From Allacma fusca (lineage: Eukaryota; Arthropoda; Collembola; Symphypleona; Sminthuridae), in the NCBI GenBank assembly GCA_947179485.1, contig OX359245.1, forward strand, positions 56,965,067 through 57,029,066: a stretch of DNA of 64,000 bases, read 5' to 3'. Below the pieces are notes generated by a model. The model did no database searches. It worked only from the letters and a program-made list of their open reading frames with translations, and had not been told where the DNA came from. Numbering within the stretch: the first letter of the stretch is position 1; each line of letters begins with the position of its first letter. Position numbers and translations under genes: made by a program. Positions 23,558 to 36,130 of the stretch are shown here, one piece after another.

Positions 23558-24407
23558 TTAAACATTGAAGAATTGATATGAATATAAAAATCACAGGCTT
23601 CCATAAATTATTTCGATGCTCCTGTCTAATTTATCATCATTGAAAGTTTTATTGTAATTGCTTTTTTTAAATTTACTGATATTTTGTATTTAAATGCTTA
23701 AGGAAAAATTATGAGGAAGAAGTTGAGATTAGAGCTTATTATTTTATCATGGGAATAATTATTTGCATGAATTGGGAATATGATGAGGAAAAAGGGTTGG
23801 AAATAAATTGGATTGAATTTTATGGAGGTACTCACTCATTATAAGAATGGTATCTCTTTATGGACACGATATGCAATTACTGGCGTGTACAATTATTATT
23901 ACTCGCGTTGTTCATCTTACTACAATTCCATAGTAACAAGTACATTATGATATGATTCTTTGAAGAACAGATATGGTAATATAAAAATCATGTCCATAAG
24001 GTTTTACAAAGTTAAATATTGGTAGTAGCAAACATTTTAATTTTCGCGAAATGGATGATTGTGTTGGACGAACTCATGCAAATGCAATTTACTTCCGTGT
24101 TTTCTTTCCCTGTGGAATTTTAATCCAAGTGAAAAACATATGAACTCATTTCCATGATATGTCACGTATCACACTCTACATAAGTATATACATAATTACA
24201 TAAAATTCATTGGATATCTGATTACATGGAACTCATGGATATAATTTTTCTCCACTGCAATTTTATGTAAATGCAATTTGAAAGTTTGAAATCAAGATAG
24301 AAAATCCAGATTTAACTAAAGCAATTTTTTTTACTAATCTTCAAGAATTTAAATATGTCTAAATGTATGTACCTATTTCATGTATCTTATTATCTTGCTC
24401 TCCCAAA

Positions 24408-26145
24408 CTACGGAATTTCAATATCATTGGAACCCCCATATTGTCTGGGTATCAAATGGTTAGGGAATAAAGTTCCCAAGAATTGCATCCATTCTATTTT
24501 ATTTTTCCCATAAATATGCATTTTTCTCGTGGTTTTTTCACTTAAAAACGGTTTAATCCATTTGTAGAACACAGGGAAGAACCATGGTGCTAGAAATCAG
24601 AAACGTTTCATTTAGCCAACGTGGGAGTATGGTCCAGCATTTTAACATTATATGGATTGGAGAACGGAATTACTCCAAAGGACTTACCATTAACGACAAC
24701 CATACATTTCGAAGATTCAGGGAAATTTGCTTCAAAAATCATCGCAGCGTCGGAAAGTATTCGGAGAACTAAATACACATGAAGAAAGCATGGTGTGAAT
24801 GTCCCCGAAAATTAATATTTCTGAAATTGAATAAATATCTAATTACCTGAGAGGGTTCCCTGACCAATTGATAGTCCTTCGAGATCCGATATAACGCTGT
24901 ACTGAGTTACTGGAACGCCCTCTGATGTCAATTTGTCTTTCATAGTTTCTTGGACGATTTTCAAATACCTCCATCGGGATAGGAGAGCAGTCTCGGTTCC
25001 CAAATCCTGGATAACTTTTTTTGCATTCCATTTCCCAAGGGGTGTTATAATTACTAAATTAAGAATTCACGTCATAAGCCAAAGCAAAACAAACTATTCA
25101 CTGTGAGTTTACAATGTCTGTTGTACACATTGCAAGATATTTTGACAGATCTGCGTGTTTTACCGCCTCTGTAATTTTTTATGTATGTTTGCACGTACAT
25201 ACGAAACCTTCTATAATGGCTTGTGATAATGGTGTGACAGATTTTTAAAAAATTCCTGAAATAAACTTAATTTTATCATGTGAGGAACAAGGGGATTTAA
25301 ATCTTTGAAAAATAATTATTCAAACTCAAAAATATCTTTTTAAAATAGTCATTATAATGACTTCATTTTAAAATTAAAAAAGATGAAAAAATTATACGCA
25401 GAAAGGAGCCGATATTGAGAAATGACATTGTTTTGGATTGAGGCGGAATAAAATAATTGCAATAATTCAATTCCAAAATATTAATGTTGTGTAAACTTTA
25501 CATGGACAGTTATCGTCGTCAAAGCCTGCAAGTTTTTCTGGCATGAGCACTTCACATTGTTTTGGTATGTCCAGGAGTAGTATGTGGTCATAATCTACCT
25601 CCTCTCTCCACTTCATATGCTACAAAGGAAAGCCAAATGTAATACGAGCATTGAATTAATTACATGTAAGCATGTACACAAAATCTTGAAATAATGCATG
25701 AACGCAATGAATATTTTCAATGAAAAATAATTGACCTTCCTTAGCATCAGCTCAGCCTGGTCGAGGTTATTATCACGAGCTATTTAGCAGATGTAAAATA
25801 CAATATGAAAATTGAACGTTTAAATCCTTGTGAATTTTTTTGAATAATTACATAATTAAATCCCATGAACATTAACTAGATTAATTTCAGAAATTCAGTA
25901 CCTCGTATCCAGCGTAATAATTCCATATCCGAATTGAGGAACTCATTTAAACTCAAATACGTGACGCGCCTTCGAAACTGAAAATGATTAGGTACAATTT
26001 GATAAAAATCAAACTGGCTAAAATAGATAAATATAACAATCTAGTTTTAACGTTAATCTAAATAAAATTTCCGAGAAGATCGCAAAACAAATCCCTAATT
26101 TACCTCTGGCAAAATTTCCAGCTCGTAAGGACTTGGGGCAGCCAT
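24408..26145 (-). CDS. SEC14-like CRAL-TRIO protein B
   Basis: Seven exons on the minus strand: 26145-26104, 25977-25902, 25779-25736, 25619-25502, 25053-24847, 24768-24688, 24589-24408; 249 residues, with exon lengths identical to gene A. It reads MAAPSPYELEILPE, LLRWIRARDNNLDQAELMLR, HMKWREEV, then TPLGKWNAKKVI, SVISDLEGLSIGQ, NFPESSKCMVVVNAPWFFP and QYGGSN. The donor after exon 3 is GTCAAT, a weaker GT site than in the paralogues. It lies tail to tail with A, about 880 bp apart. The fold and likely lipid-binding role are as for A. Changes such as KWN for KWD and SDLEG for CDLDG suggest a different ligand preference or relaxed selection. No stops or frameshifts. Confidence 0.9.
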
Positions 26146-26750
26146 ATGTGGAAACTTCCGGAATCTTTTGTAAATAATTTTGCAACTAGTGACTCCTGAA
26201 AATACTGACGTTTCTGTCGTCCCTGAGTTTATTTAAGCTGTGCTGGAAGCTTTCAATCCCAAACTATCGTTAAAAAGAGTAAAAAAATTCTCGTGGAATC
26301 AAAATATGAAATGAGGAAATATGAAGATATCTATCCCTCGGTGGGAATTCTCCAGTAAGCTTCAATATAGCTGTCTAAATTATGAGTAGAACATGTTGTT
26401 GGGAAATTTCTGGAGATGTTTCTCAACAAAAAACTAAAATGGAAATCATATAATTACAGTATATGGTACATATGGACATCATATCCCTTGTAATAATTAT
26501 ATTCAGGAAGTTATAACCTACTTTTGACCCTGGTTACATTTCAATCCAGTAGCTCTCGTGTTTTGTTGGGTATAGTACCATCGACATGGCTGGGATTACT
26601 ATTCGTAAATAGATGCTAGCTTGGAGTTAAATAATTATTCTACTTGGAGCAAATATATGTGTACTCCAGTTTGACCAGTTTGTAGATAACAATAAAAACC
26701 TCAGAAGTTTATTTGTACAGTAAATTTCCTGTATAATGGGGTCCTATAGT
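26146..26750. other. 5' flank of gene B, nothing further recognised
   Basis: Non-coding sequence. A TTAAATAAA word on the minus strand around 26230 lies where a TATA element could be, but it is weak. Confidence 0.3.
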
Positions 26751-27127
26751 AAGGGGTCAGATTTTTGTGGAAAGATGGGAAGATTCTTCCCAGGGAAAAA
26801 ATATTTCTGGCAGGGAAAATCTCAAAGAGAAGGGGTTCTATTTTGCCAACAGGGATTTTAAATTTCGTTGATCTTTTTTTGGCAGGGATTTGCACATTTG
26901 TTAGCGTGTTTTAGGGAAATTTGTTAGGCAAACAGGAATTTTTTTAGATTGGTGTGGACCTTATTTGACAGGGAATTTACGTGTTGACGCTAAATTATTT
27001 TTCCCAACAGGGATTTTGAAAATCGTTGACCTTTTTTTAAGCATGGATTTTTGAAATCGTTCAGGACATTCCTGCAGGGAAATTCAGAAAAGATCTTCCA
27101 GGAAGATATACAAAAATCCGACCCCTG
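26751..27127. mobile_element. Non-autonomous hAT-like element, CAGGGGT family, older copy
   Basis: The ends AAGGGGTCAGATTTTTGT and ACAAAAATCCGACCCCTG are inverted copies of each other. The interior, with repeated CAGGGATTTT and GGGAAAATCTC words, aligns along its length with the element at 63270-63658. No target duplication remains. It contains no coding capacity. Confidence 0.7.
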
Positions 27128-28298
27128 GAGCAGGTTTACATTTTGAATATCAAAAGGGGACTGGTAACACTGGTAGGGTTGGTTATTGTTTGAATTCCTA
27201 ACAAATTACCACAAGCCCCTGCAGTTTAGCGAGGAACGTCTGTGCTCGGGCTGGGTACGAGTAATACTCAGCTAAATGGGCGCAGGTGTTACTCCTCGGG
27301 TACAGAAATTTGCAGTGTATCGCAAGTACGTGGATAGTATACAGATACTCTGAATTTTAGACAATGAAATGGATGCAGGTACGGGTGTTTGTATTTGTCA
27401 GTGGCAATTTTAGTGGCAAGTGGTAGTACCCAAAAATAGGGGTGTCATTATGTAAAACGTATGTTCCTGCACATGCTGTACCCGAGTATTTTTTGTGAAC
27501 TTCAAGGATTTCTAGTGGGATGGATTACTACGGCTAAGCCCTGCCATGAGTGGAGTTGGTCGTAAATCTGCTTTGCTCTTTTGCCGTTGTTCGTTGCATT
27601 CTAACGCCGCTAATGATTCCTCTTAAGAAGCTAATAATTAGATTCTAATATTAATATTTCAATGGTCGCATATTTATTCACTTTTCAATGGAGCTTATCA
27701 AAGAAGAAATTTAGTGGCTATCAAGCAGTGCTCGGCACTGGTACGAAAAATCGGTACCCGTACCCGTATCCGTACCCGAAGTGCGGGTATTCCAATACCT
27801 GGTATCTATACCCGTACCCATACCCGAGTATCCGGGTACACATTTTTCATACCCGTACCCGCAATGTAATCTCAAACCATGTACGTGTACCCGCATTGTA
27901 CCCATACCAGATACATCTTCTCTATCTCCGTCCACAATATCAAGACATTCCCAAATGACATCCTATCCTTGCCCCTCGCAGTTCATGCGATTAAAGCAGG
28001 GTCCGCAATCAAATTGGATAGGTAGACAGGGAAGTGTCTTTTGAGCTAATTATTACCGGCTTGTGTTGGAAATCTTGAATAACTTTTGTAATAATGAACC
28101 AATTGCTTTGTAAAAACAATATTAGTGTACATAAAATGAAACAGTATAATGTAAGCACAGATTCTGGACAGCAGTGTTTATTTTGCAAATAAAATTTAAT
28201 TTCCTTCAGTAAATTACTTTCATACCATGGACATTGCGTATTTCATTTTTAGCCGTAGCTATTACTCACAGTTTGTACAATTGTATCTAAATTTGAAA
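27128..28298. repeat. Transposon-end debris with TACCCGTACCCG repeats
   Basis: Two low-complexity blocks, 27225-27320 and 27725-27935, are dense in CCCGTA and GGGTA words. The second begins CAGTGCTCGGCACTGGTACG, which looks like a hAT-type end. The open frames here on both strands (27662-28044) are by-products of this repeat. The rest is AT-rich spacer down to the end of gene C. Confidence 0.45.
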
Positions 28299-30024
28299 TT
28301 ACATCAAAGCCCTATTAGATCCCCCATATCTGGAAGGTAAGATTCGATCCGGAAAGAATTTCTTGAGGAATTCAATCCATTCCACCTGGTTTTTCCCGTA
28401 AACGTGTATTTTATCCGTTGTTTTCCGACTTAGGAAAGGCTTCACGCATTTGAAGAACATAGGAAAGAACCAAGGGGCTGAAAGTTTCATTTATTCATCA
28501 TCATGTAAATTATTTAATATACATGAATACATAAACATTAGTAATTATCAATAATAATTTCGTTACTAGCATACAAGGCAGTTTAAAGGTAGTAACATTT
28601 TGTTATTGTAATGTATACATTTAAGAACGTACCGTTAATAACAACTTCCATTTTAAGAAACTCCGGGTAATTGCTTTCAAACATTCCCGCAAATTCCGAC
28701 ATAAAGCGAAACACTGCAATGTTGAAAATTTACAAAAACGTTGAGCATGACAAGCATGGTTGTCCTTTTTTTCGATTTGCGCATAATTTTATGTGGTAAA
28801 TTTTTAAGGCAGGTTATTATGATTTGTTTGCAAGCATGCATATAAGAACTGCAACTCTTTTACCTGGTAAAGTCCCTTGGGTGAGTGACAATCCCTCTAA
28901 ATCAATTATATGAATCATTTGGGTCACAGGAACGCCTTTTCGACACACTTTACCAGTCATTTTTGCCCTCGTCTCTTCATTTTGCTTCACCATATGCTTT
29001 AGAAAGTTTTTTGAGTCAATTTCTGAAAGGACGTGTTTTACGTCCCATTTGCCTAAGAGCGTCACTACTACTGTAACATTGAATGCACATTTATAATTAC
29101 ATAAGCAAACGATGGTCCCAATAAAAGTAATTACAAAAGAATCTGTTTTAAATGTATGTGTTTGAGGATGCTCTGAGGGATATATTTGTAATTGTTTCTA
29201 TTTTATTTATAAAATTCTGAACGTACGTGGTCGATTGTCGTCATCGAATCCAACCGTATGTTCTGGAAGATACTTTTTGCATGGGTCTGGTGACTCCCAA
29301 GATCCTATATTGTCAATATCCATCTCCGCTCTCCATTTCAAATGCTATTAAAGGATCTTTAATAGTTAAACGTATATAGTTTTGAATTTCATTATGATAA
29401 TAAAAAATAAATAAACTACTCTTATATTATAGGTCTCGCAAGACCAATAGTAAATAATACCTTTCTAAACATCAGCTCCGCTTGCTCAAGATTGCTTTCT
29501 CGGGCTGCAGAATAAATTTAGATTGTTGAATAATATCAACCCAAATTTCACGAATACAGTAAAAATAGGTCGGTAGGGAAAAAAATAAAAATGAGTCTTT
29601 TTTGCAGATTTTTTTTATTTTCACAAAGCTTGTAAAGTACCTCTGATAAATCGGAGCAATTCCATGTCCGAGCTTAAGAACTCAGATATTTCCAAATCAT
29701 TCAATTGGCTTCGGAACTAAAAATCATTAATAATTTTTTTTAAAGTTCCTATTAAAAATGCAAGGTCAGGAAGGAGCAAGGAAAATCTGTTTCATGCATC
29801 TTTTGAGAAACATTTCAAAATTATGAACAATATTGCCAAAGATTTTCCCATCATTCCATAACATGGAATAAAAATAATAAAAAATTTCATCTTAAAAAGA
29901 ATCCCTGTTCAATACGAGCTCTGAAATCAAAACTAAATTTAATTTATACCATTCCATACAATTATTGTAGTTGCTTTAATACCTGGCTTAAAAGTTTAAG
30001 CTCCATTATACTTGGGGCAGCCAT
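28299..30024 (-). CDS. SEC14-like CRAL-TRIO protein C
   Basis: Exons 30024-29983, 29716-29641, 29504-29461, 29344-29227, 29070-28864, 28713-28633, 28477-28299; 248 residues, same phases as A and B. It reads MAAPSIMELKLLSQ, LLRFIRARESNLEQAELMFR, HLKWRAEMDIDN, LPEHTVGFDDDNRP, VTLLGKWDVKHVL, HIIDLEGLSLTQ, NYPEFLKMEVVINAPWFFP and RYGGSNRALM. It is a full CRAL-TRIO module without GOLD, closest to gene D downstream, in the same direction. A TATATATT lies about 92 bp before the start. The likely role is cytosolic lipid binding or transfer. No defects seen. Confidence 0.9.
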
Positions 30025-30115
30025 TTTTGACGGTGGTAAATTAAAGTCACTTCTGCTTGTTTCACTTCTGAGGGTATTTTTATGCTGCACTGAAATTTTT
30101 AGGGAAGATCCTAGA

Positions 30116-30123
30116 AATATATA
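30116..30123 (-). promoter_or_regulatory. Possible TATA element of gene C
   Basis: TATATATT on the minus strand, about 92 bp before the ATG, in the same place as TATATAA before gene D. Confidence 0.3.
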
Positions 30124-30129
30124 AAGGCT

Positions 30130-31447
30130 CCTGTTGATTCTACATTCGTCGGGATTCCCCCAAATGCAGGAAGGAATTACCTTATTTTTTAGGGCATTTC
30201 CTTGAGATTTCGTAAATATGTAGATATGTAAGTAGAAATTTATGAACACTTGTAATTATAATGCTTGGACTGTGGGATAAGTTCGTGTTGTTGAGTTTTA
30301 TGCACACCTCTGCCGTAAGAATAACAACTTATTTTGATTATATAAGTAGTTATCACTAGAATTATACAAAATTATTCTTGTTTTGCTTCCAGTGAGCGGA
30401 AGTGTCTAAATTCATATCTGATTTTCCAGGATTTTCATATTTTAGAAGCTCGCCTATGATTCTTCCCAAAGATAATTACAAATATTAGATTATAAATATT
30501 GTTACTTTTTGGTCCCAGGAAGAACCGTGGGAAACTATGCAGTGTATGATCAAAGGGGGGAAAGATTCCTTGAATTTTTAATTCCTATAAATATGTACGT
30601 ACATTTTAATAAATTAGATTCAATAAATAATGCATTTCAAGATATAACTTTTATGTTATTACTCTTATGTAAATTTTCCCCTCAAGGACACAATCAAAAT
30701 AAAGCTACATATTGTTTGTACTTAAAATGCTAATTAAAATAGGAAGAATGTGAATAATATATTGTATATTTATTTTCTGTTCGTTACCCCAATGGTCCTG
30801 TTTTTATCACAAAATTAACTTGTATTGAATTGAATCTTCAAGCAAAATGACTCATATATTTCCTCCAGCAGTACTTAATTTGCAGATAACTTGAAATCTC
30901 AATGGACCACCTTCTAAATGCTAAGAATAAAACAACTTGTAATTGGCTCATTCGAATAGGAAAAATCAGCGAAAGGGTTTGCTAAATCTTGGAGGAATTT
31001 GTAGAATTATTAATATTTCTTCTTGTGTTAGCCCAGGATATGTGAGAGAAAAATGGTTGTAGATTACATACAGACTGGGGTACCTGTTTAATAGTGTCCC
31101 AGATGTGATTATGCAAATACTTTGACTCGCAACTCATTGTGAAAAGGATGTTTTTTCCCTGAAAATTACATTCATACAAAAATACTAAATTCTGAAACCT
31201 CGGTTACGGTTTGGTTCAAAATCTCTCAATTTTGTTCGCATTATAATGATGTAAGCATTATTATTGGGCTAACGTGAAATAGTAGAGTTTACATGGATTT
31301 GCATTAAAACAGTAGGCTTTTCCAGTATAATTTTTTATTTCTCTTAACATTTTTACACTACGGAAATTGTGTATTTAAATTTTAATCCTAGACCCGTACT
31401 CACCACTATAGTAATTACTATGGTTTCTAAATTTTTAATATTTTCAA
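30130..31447. other. Spacer between SEC14-like genes C and D
   Basis: AT-rich with no supported exon. The open frames at 30509-30733 and 30982-31179 have no recognisable motif. Confidence 0.35.
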
Positions 31448-33223
31448 TTATGTCAAGGCTTTACCAGATCCCCCATATCTGGAAGGTAAGATTCGATCAG
31501 GGCAGAATGTCTTGACAAATTCCATCCACTCAGCTCGATTTCTCCCGTAAATGTGCATTTTGTCCGTTGTTTTTCGACTCAGTAAAGGCGTCAAGCATTT
31601 AAAGAACATAGGAAAGAACCAGGGGGCTGTTAAAAGAAAAGTAATATTTTATGATGTCACAAACACTCTCCAAACGTTAGCTTCAAAGTAGCAAAGAATA
31701 ATCCCTCAGGAACATAAGCAATAAGTAGTAGTTATCAATAATTGTATGGTTGCTACCATAGGCAGTATACACAAGAGTGAAATAAGTTCCAAAAGTTCCT
31801 TAAATATTTAACAACGTACCGTTAATTATAACTGCCATTTTAAGAAATTCCGGGTAATTGCTTTCAAAAATCCTCCCAAATTCCGAAAGCGCACGGAACA
31901 CTACATATTTGGCAAACAAAAAGAGTCAGTAAGAGACTTTTGTTTTTTTTTCAATGCATTACTTCAATTTTTACTGAAGGTTATAGAAAATTTTCAATTT
32001 CATGAAAATCCATTCAATTATGATTTTCCTTTCATTATACAGGAAAACCAATATATTTGTATATACCTGGTAAGGTAGCATTGGAGAATGATAACCCTTC
32101 TAAATCCACTATGTGAATAAATTGAGTCACAGGAACACCTTCTCGACTCAATTTGTCTCTCATGTGATCCTTCGTGGATTCGCTATTTTTCACCAGAGAT
32201 TTCATAAAGAATTCTAAGCCAACTTCTGCAAGCACTCTTTTTACGTCCCATTTCCCAGTTAAGGTTACTACTACTGCAGGTTTAAAATACACATTTTTAA
32301 TTACGTGGGCACAAGGTGATGTCTATAAAAGTAAATATTTTTAAGCGAATCTGCTTTGAAAGTATGTGCTTGAGGATGGTCTGAAGGATGAGAAAATTTG
32401 TGTAATTGTTTCATATTTATTTTCAAACTCTGAACGTATACTTGGATGATTATCGTCATCGAATCCCACCACATATTCTGGAAGGTACTTTTGGCATGGT
32501 TCTGGTGACTCCCAAGATCCGATATTTTCAATATCCATCTCCGCTCTCCATTTCAAATGCTATTAAAGAGCTTAATTTGTTAAGGAAGAATTTCAGGATT
32601 TTAAAATTAAATTGCAACAATTATATTACTTTTGAATTCAGTGCAAGTGTACATATTTCTATTGTAAGAATCATTTCGATCACAAATTGGGTCTTCAAAT
32701 ATGTTACCCTTAAGCAATAAATAATTTTTTTCCTGCCAAGGGGTCTCGTGAGATTAAATATAAATAGTACCTTCCTAAACAGCAGCTCCGCTTGCTCAAG
32801 ATTGTTGTCCCGGGCTACAATCAAGGAATTTGGAACGAAATTAATTTTCTAAATAATTGCAAACCATATTTCAGGAAGCCGTTAATACGAACGTGTGTCG
32901 AATCAGTATCTTAAAATGACTACCTCGGATCCATCGTAGCAACTCCATGTCCGAATTTAAAAATTCTGAAAATTCTAAATCAGCTAATTGAGCCCGAAAC
33001 TGAAAATATTGAATCAGATTTTTCTTCAATTATTCAACAAACTAGACTGTAAATTGCATGACTTATGAATTTCTAATCTTTGTGAAATTTCCGGAATTTT
33101 ACTGTCTTAAATGAATTAACTAAACAATTTCTTAAAAAATCCATTTAATTTTCTTCAATGAAATTATAATTGTTTTCATACCTCGTTTAAAAGTTTGAAC
33201 TCTAGTATACTTGGGGCAGCCAT
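31448..33223 (-). CDS. SEC14-like CRAL-TRIO protein D
   Basis: Exons 33223-33182, 32999-32924, 32814-32771, 32559-32442, 32273-32067, 31900-31820, 31626-31448; 248 residues, the same seven-exon layout. It reads MAAPSILEFKLLNE, LLRWIRARDNNLEQAELLFR, HLKWRAEMDIEN, LPEYVVGFDDDNHP, VTLTGKWDVKRVL, HIVDLEGLSFSN, NYPEFLKMAVIINAPWFFP and RYGGSGKALT. It is the tandem sister of gene C. Exons 5 and 6 of a further D-like copy survive as a relic at 62110-62440, so the family extended well beyond this cluster. Lipid-binding role inferred from the family. Confidence 0.9.
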
Positions 33224-33310
33224 TTTGGCGATGGTAAATTAAAACCACTTTTGACTGCTTCACTTCTGTGGATATTTTTCAACTCTTCTAAAAATGTCAT
33301 GGAAAATCCG

Positions 33311-33317
33311 TTATATA
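33311..33317 (-). promoter_or_regulatory. Possible TATA element of gene D
   Basis: TATATAA on the minus strand, 88 bp before the ATG, at the position equivalent to the gene C element. Confidence 0.35.
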
Positions 33318-33329
33318 TGTATGCATAGG

Positions 33330-35320
33330 CTCGTTTCGGTCCCAGAATTTAGGGATTTATAGAATGCTAAAGAATTTTACAAATATGTATACAGTGAATT
33401 TAATATGTATTGAATTGAGGTTCCCAAGGGATTGCAAAACACCTGATAATGTATAGAGTTGCCATTTTATCTCTCTACCATGTAATGTACATAAATGCTA
33501 TCGTATGGAAAATTTAACCCGTGCAAATGTAAGGGGAATACTGTCTAAGAGGAAACCACTATATAGGGAATTTACTGTACCTGTTTAACATGTAAAGTCA
33601 AAGTCAATGATTTTCTCAGGATGGTAAATATTCCAAAGAAAATTCTTGATTTCAAACGTTACACTATTTATTTAATTACGTGTGCTCAGGGTTGGTGGAA
33701 TGAAAATACGTTTAGAAATCATCTGTCCAGTTGAAATGTCAAATTTGTCCACTATGCCCGGCAGTTTGCCCATTTTCCAAAGGCATTAAGAGAGTTCTTA
33801 AAATTATTTAAAATAAATAAATTAAAATGCTAATAGCCACAGTTATAGCCAGTGCGAGTGAAATGACATATTTAAAAATTCGCGAATCGGCTATTGAACT
33901 ATTCTTGTATGATGTAAGGATAGTCAATTGGAACGAATTGTTTAATATCAAATCTTCGAAAACCTTTTATTCAACTTCAAGAACCTGAAACGACAATTTT
34001 TAACCAAGTTATAGGTGATATTGGACTAAAATGTAGCCCCATGAAGGCTTTGAAAGTCCAGCACAGTAGCCTCGACTATTGACATCAAAATTATCAATAA
34101 TGATCAAAGGGACTGAAATTCCAGTATTGTAAAGCAGTGAAGGATATTTGCCCAAAATTTCTTAATATTTTGTAAACATTAGCTGCTGTAAATGCCAAAA
34201 ATGACGTAAATGCCCAAAATATCATACAATCCGAAAATATCCAAAATACCTGCCAAAATGTCTTGGCATTTTCAAATGGCCAACCCTGCATATGTTTTGC
34301 ATATTGAAGTAGAATCATGATTGGCTCAGAACAGCTAAAATGACAACCTCAATGCACTCAGATGTTGTATATTAATTATTAAACCCACTTTATTATTATG
34401 CAAGGATTAGTGTAAATACTTGTTGAGTTTTATACCTCCTCGTGAATAATACAGAGATATATATTGTTGTGTTTATCTTTTCGTCTTTAGTTAGACTTTT
34501 CTTGGTGTAATAATTCTAGAAATAACAGAAATTACGTAGAACATTTACATCGTTCCTTAACCTCTCTTTTCATTGAGCTTCCTATAAAGAGATGAGATGC
34601 AAACTGCAGTACGTTCATTTTTACGAAATTTCGATTTACTTCCTAATAAATCATTGCTTTGCAAATATCTTCCGCGGGTAAAACCTTAAAGGTTAAAGTT
34701 CCCCGAAAGTAGGTAGAATAATTAAGTAAAAACTTTGTTGTACTCAAATTAAACTTTTAAAAATTATTAATAATTATTTTTAAATGTTAATATTTTTTAC
34801 ACAAGGTTTGAATATATACTGTAGTGCAATAAATATTTATATGATCTAGTTTAATACTTACACTCTCTAAAAAGCCTTACGTTAATAGGGAGAGTTGTTA
34901 TATTCAAAATTTACTGGAAAATGATTTTTTAAGCTTTGTCACCTAAGACGTACTGAGCTTAGATTTTTAGCAATGATACCATATGTTACTATATTTCTAT
35001 TTCAAAATAATGCAAAAAGTTTGTAAAATGGACTTATTCCAGTTTGCATCTGAGATCATCGTGTAAAGGATAACATCGTACACTTTTCACTCAATGGGAT
35101 TTCATCTTATTAATTTATTTTTGTTTTGGTCTTACAATTAGTAAAGTATTTCCATGCAATATTAGTTATTTTTTCACGTTGTGATCAGTTGAAAAAGCAG
35201 CTTTTGATTCTGCCTGAGATGCAAATAATATGGATAAATATTTCAAATTTTTAGCTGAAGAACCTGAACGTTAACAAAAGGAAACGAGGATTGAAATAGC
35301 GTTTTAAAAGATATGTTCAG
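33330..35320. other. Intergenic stretch without supported gene
   Basis: Spacer between the SEC14-like cluster and the first receptor remnant. I searched the minus strand here for the missing last exon of the receptor copy at 35326-36130 and did not find it. Confidence 0.4.
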
Positions 35321-35325
35321 ACAAC

Positions 35326-36130
35326 CTGATTTCATTTCCGAGGGTTTTCCGGAAGTATTCTACAACGAGAAGCAAATTTTCCATAGCAATAATGGCCGCC
35401 CCTGCCATTATCATGATGACAAAATATTCCTGGACAAAGAGTATTGAAAATGTAAACGGATTTTGGAGTGATAAGGAAAGAAGCTGGTAAACGTGTATCC
35501 TTGTGCAAAATATAGCTGCAAATATATTCATAAAAAACGCTGCCAGCAAAATTATGTACGGCAGCCCAACCGCAACCATTTCGTAGGACGACACAATTTT
35601 AAATGGCGTCTTCTCCAGATGGCAGCTTCTCTTTTTTTCTGAAACAAAATTTCAAGATAATTTATATTTGAAAATTGTATTTTAGAAGTACATGTAAAAA
35701 TTACCATTTATTCCAAGTATTCGGTTTTTTCCTTGAAAAAGCAGGTTTAACAATGTTACTGTTATTTCTCGTGATTGAACAAAAGCCATAGCTTACCTAG
35801 CAAAAGCTCCAAGCACATTAGAGAGTGGCAGATTAACTCATATTCAGAAATAATACTGTTTTTGGCTAAAACCAAGCACATAAGCTCATAAATTCCCAGA
35901 AACATTCTGAAGATTCCATAAAGGAAGAAGAGTACATAAATATACTTCTTTCGCTTCGGTGCAAATACAACTGTACACAGCTGTTGCTGACTTAGGTTAA
36001 AAGGAATGATGTTCAGTTTGGAGCACACGCATAATACCTAAATATAAAACTTCAAATCCGCAGAATTAAGCATTCTAAATTGTTCTAGATCGAACGAAAT
36101 AAATTCTGTCGGGAAATGTTTTAAGTTGTG
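35326..36130 (-). pseudogene. 7-TM chemoreceptor-like pseudogene (copy R1)
   Basis: Exon 1 (about 36130-35710) aligns with the copy at 48-52 kb but carries an in-frame TAG where the paralogue has CAG (FYI-stop-VLC against FYIQLLC). It also has a 10-bp deletion after the CLELLLG segment, which shifts the frame. Exon 2 (35638-35326, 313 bp) is still open, with SSYEMVAVGLPYI, NPFTFSILFVQEYF and AMENLLLVVEYFRKTLGNE, and ends in an AG|GT donor. No exon 3 was found downstream. The gene once encoded a multi-helix membrane receptor of the gustatory-receptor type and is now dead. Confidence 0.75.

Noticed and set aside
27662-28044. Overlapping frames rich in Tyr-Pro repeats
   Set aside because: They are translations of the TACCCG repeat on both strands, expected from any such repeat.
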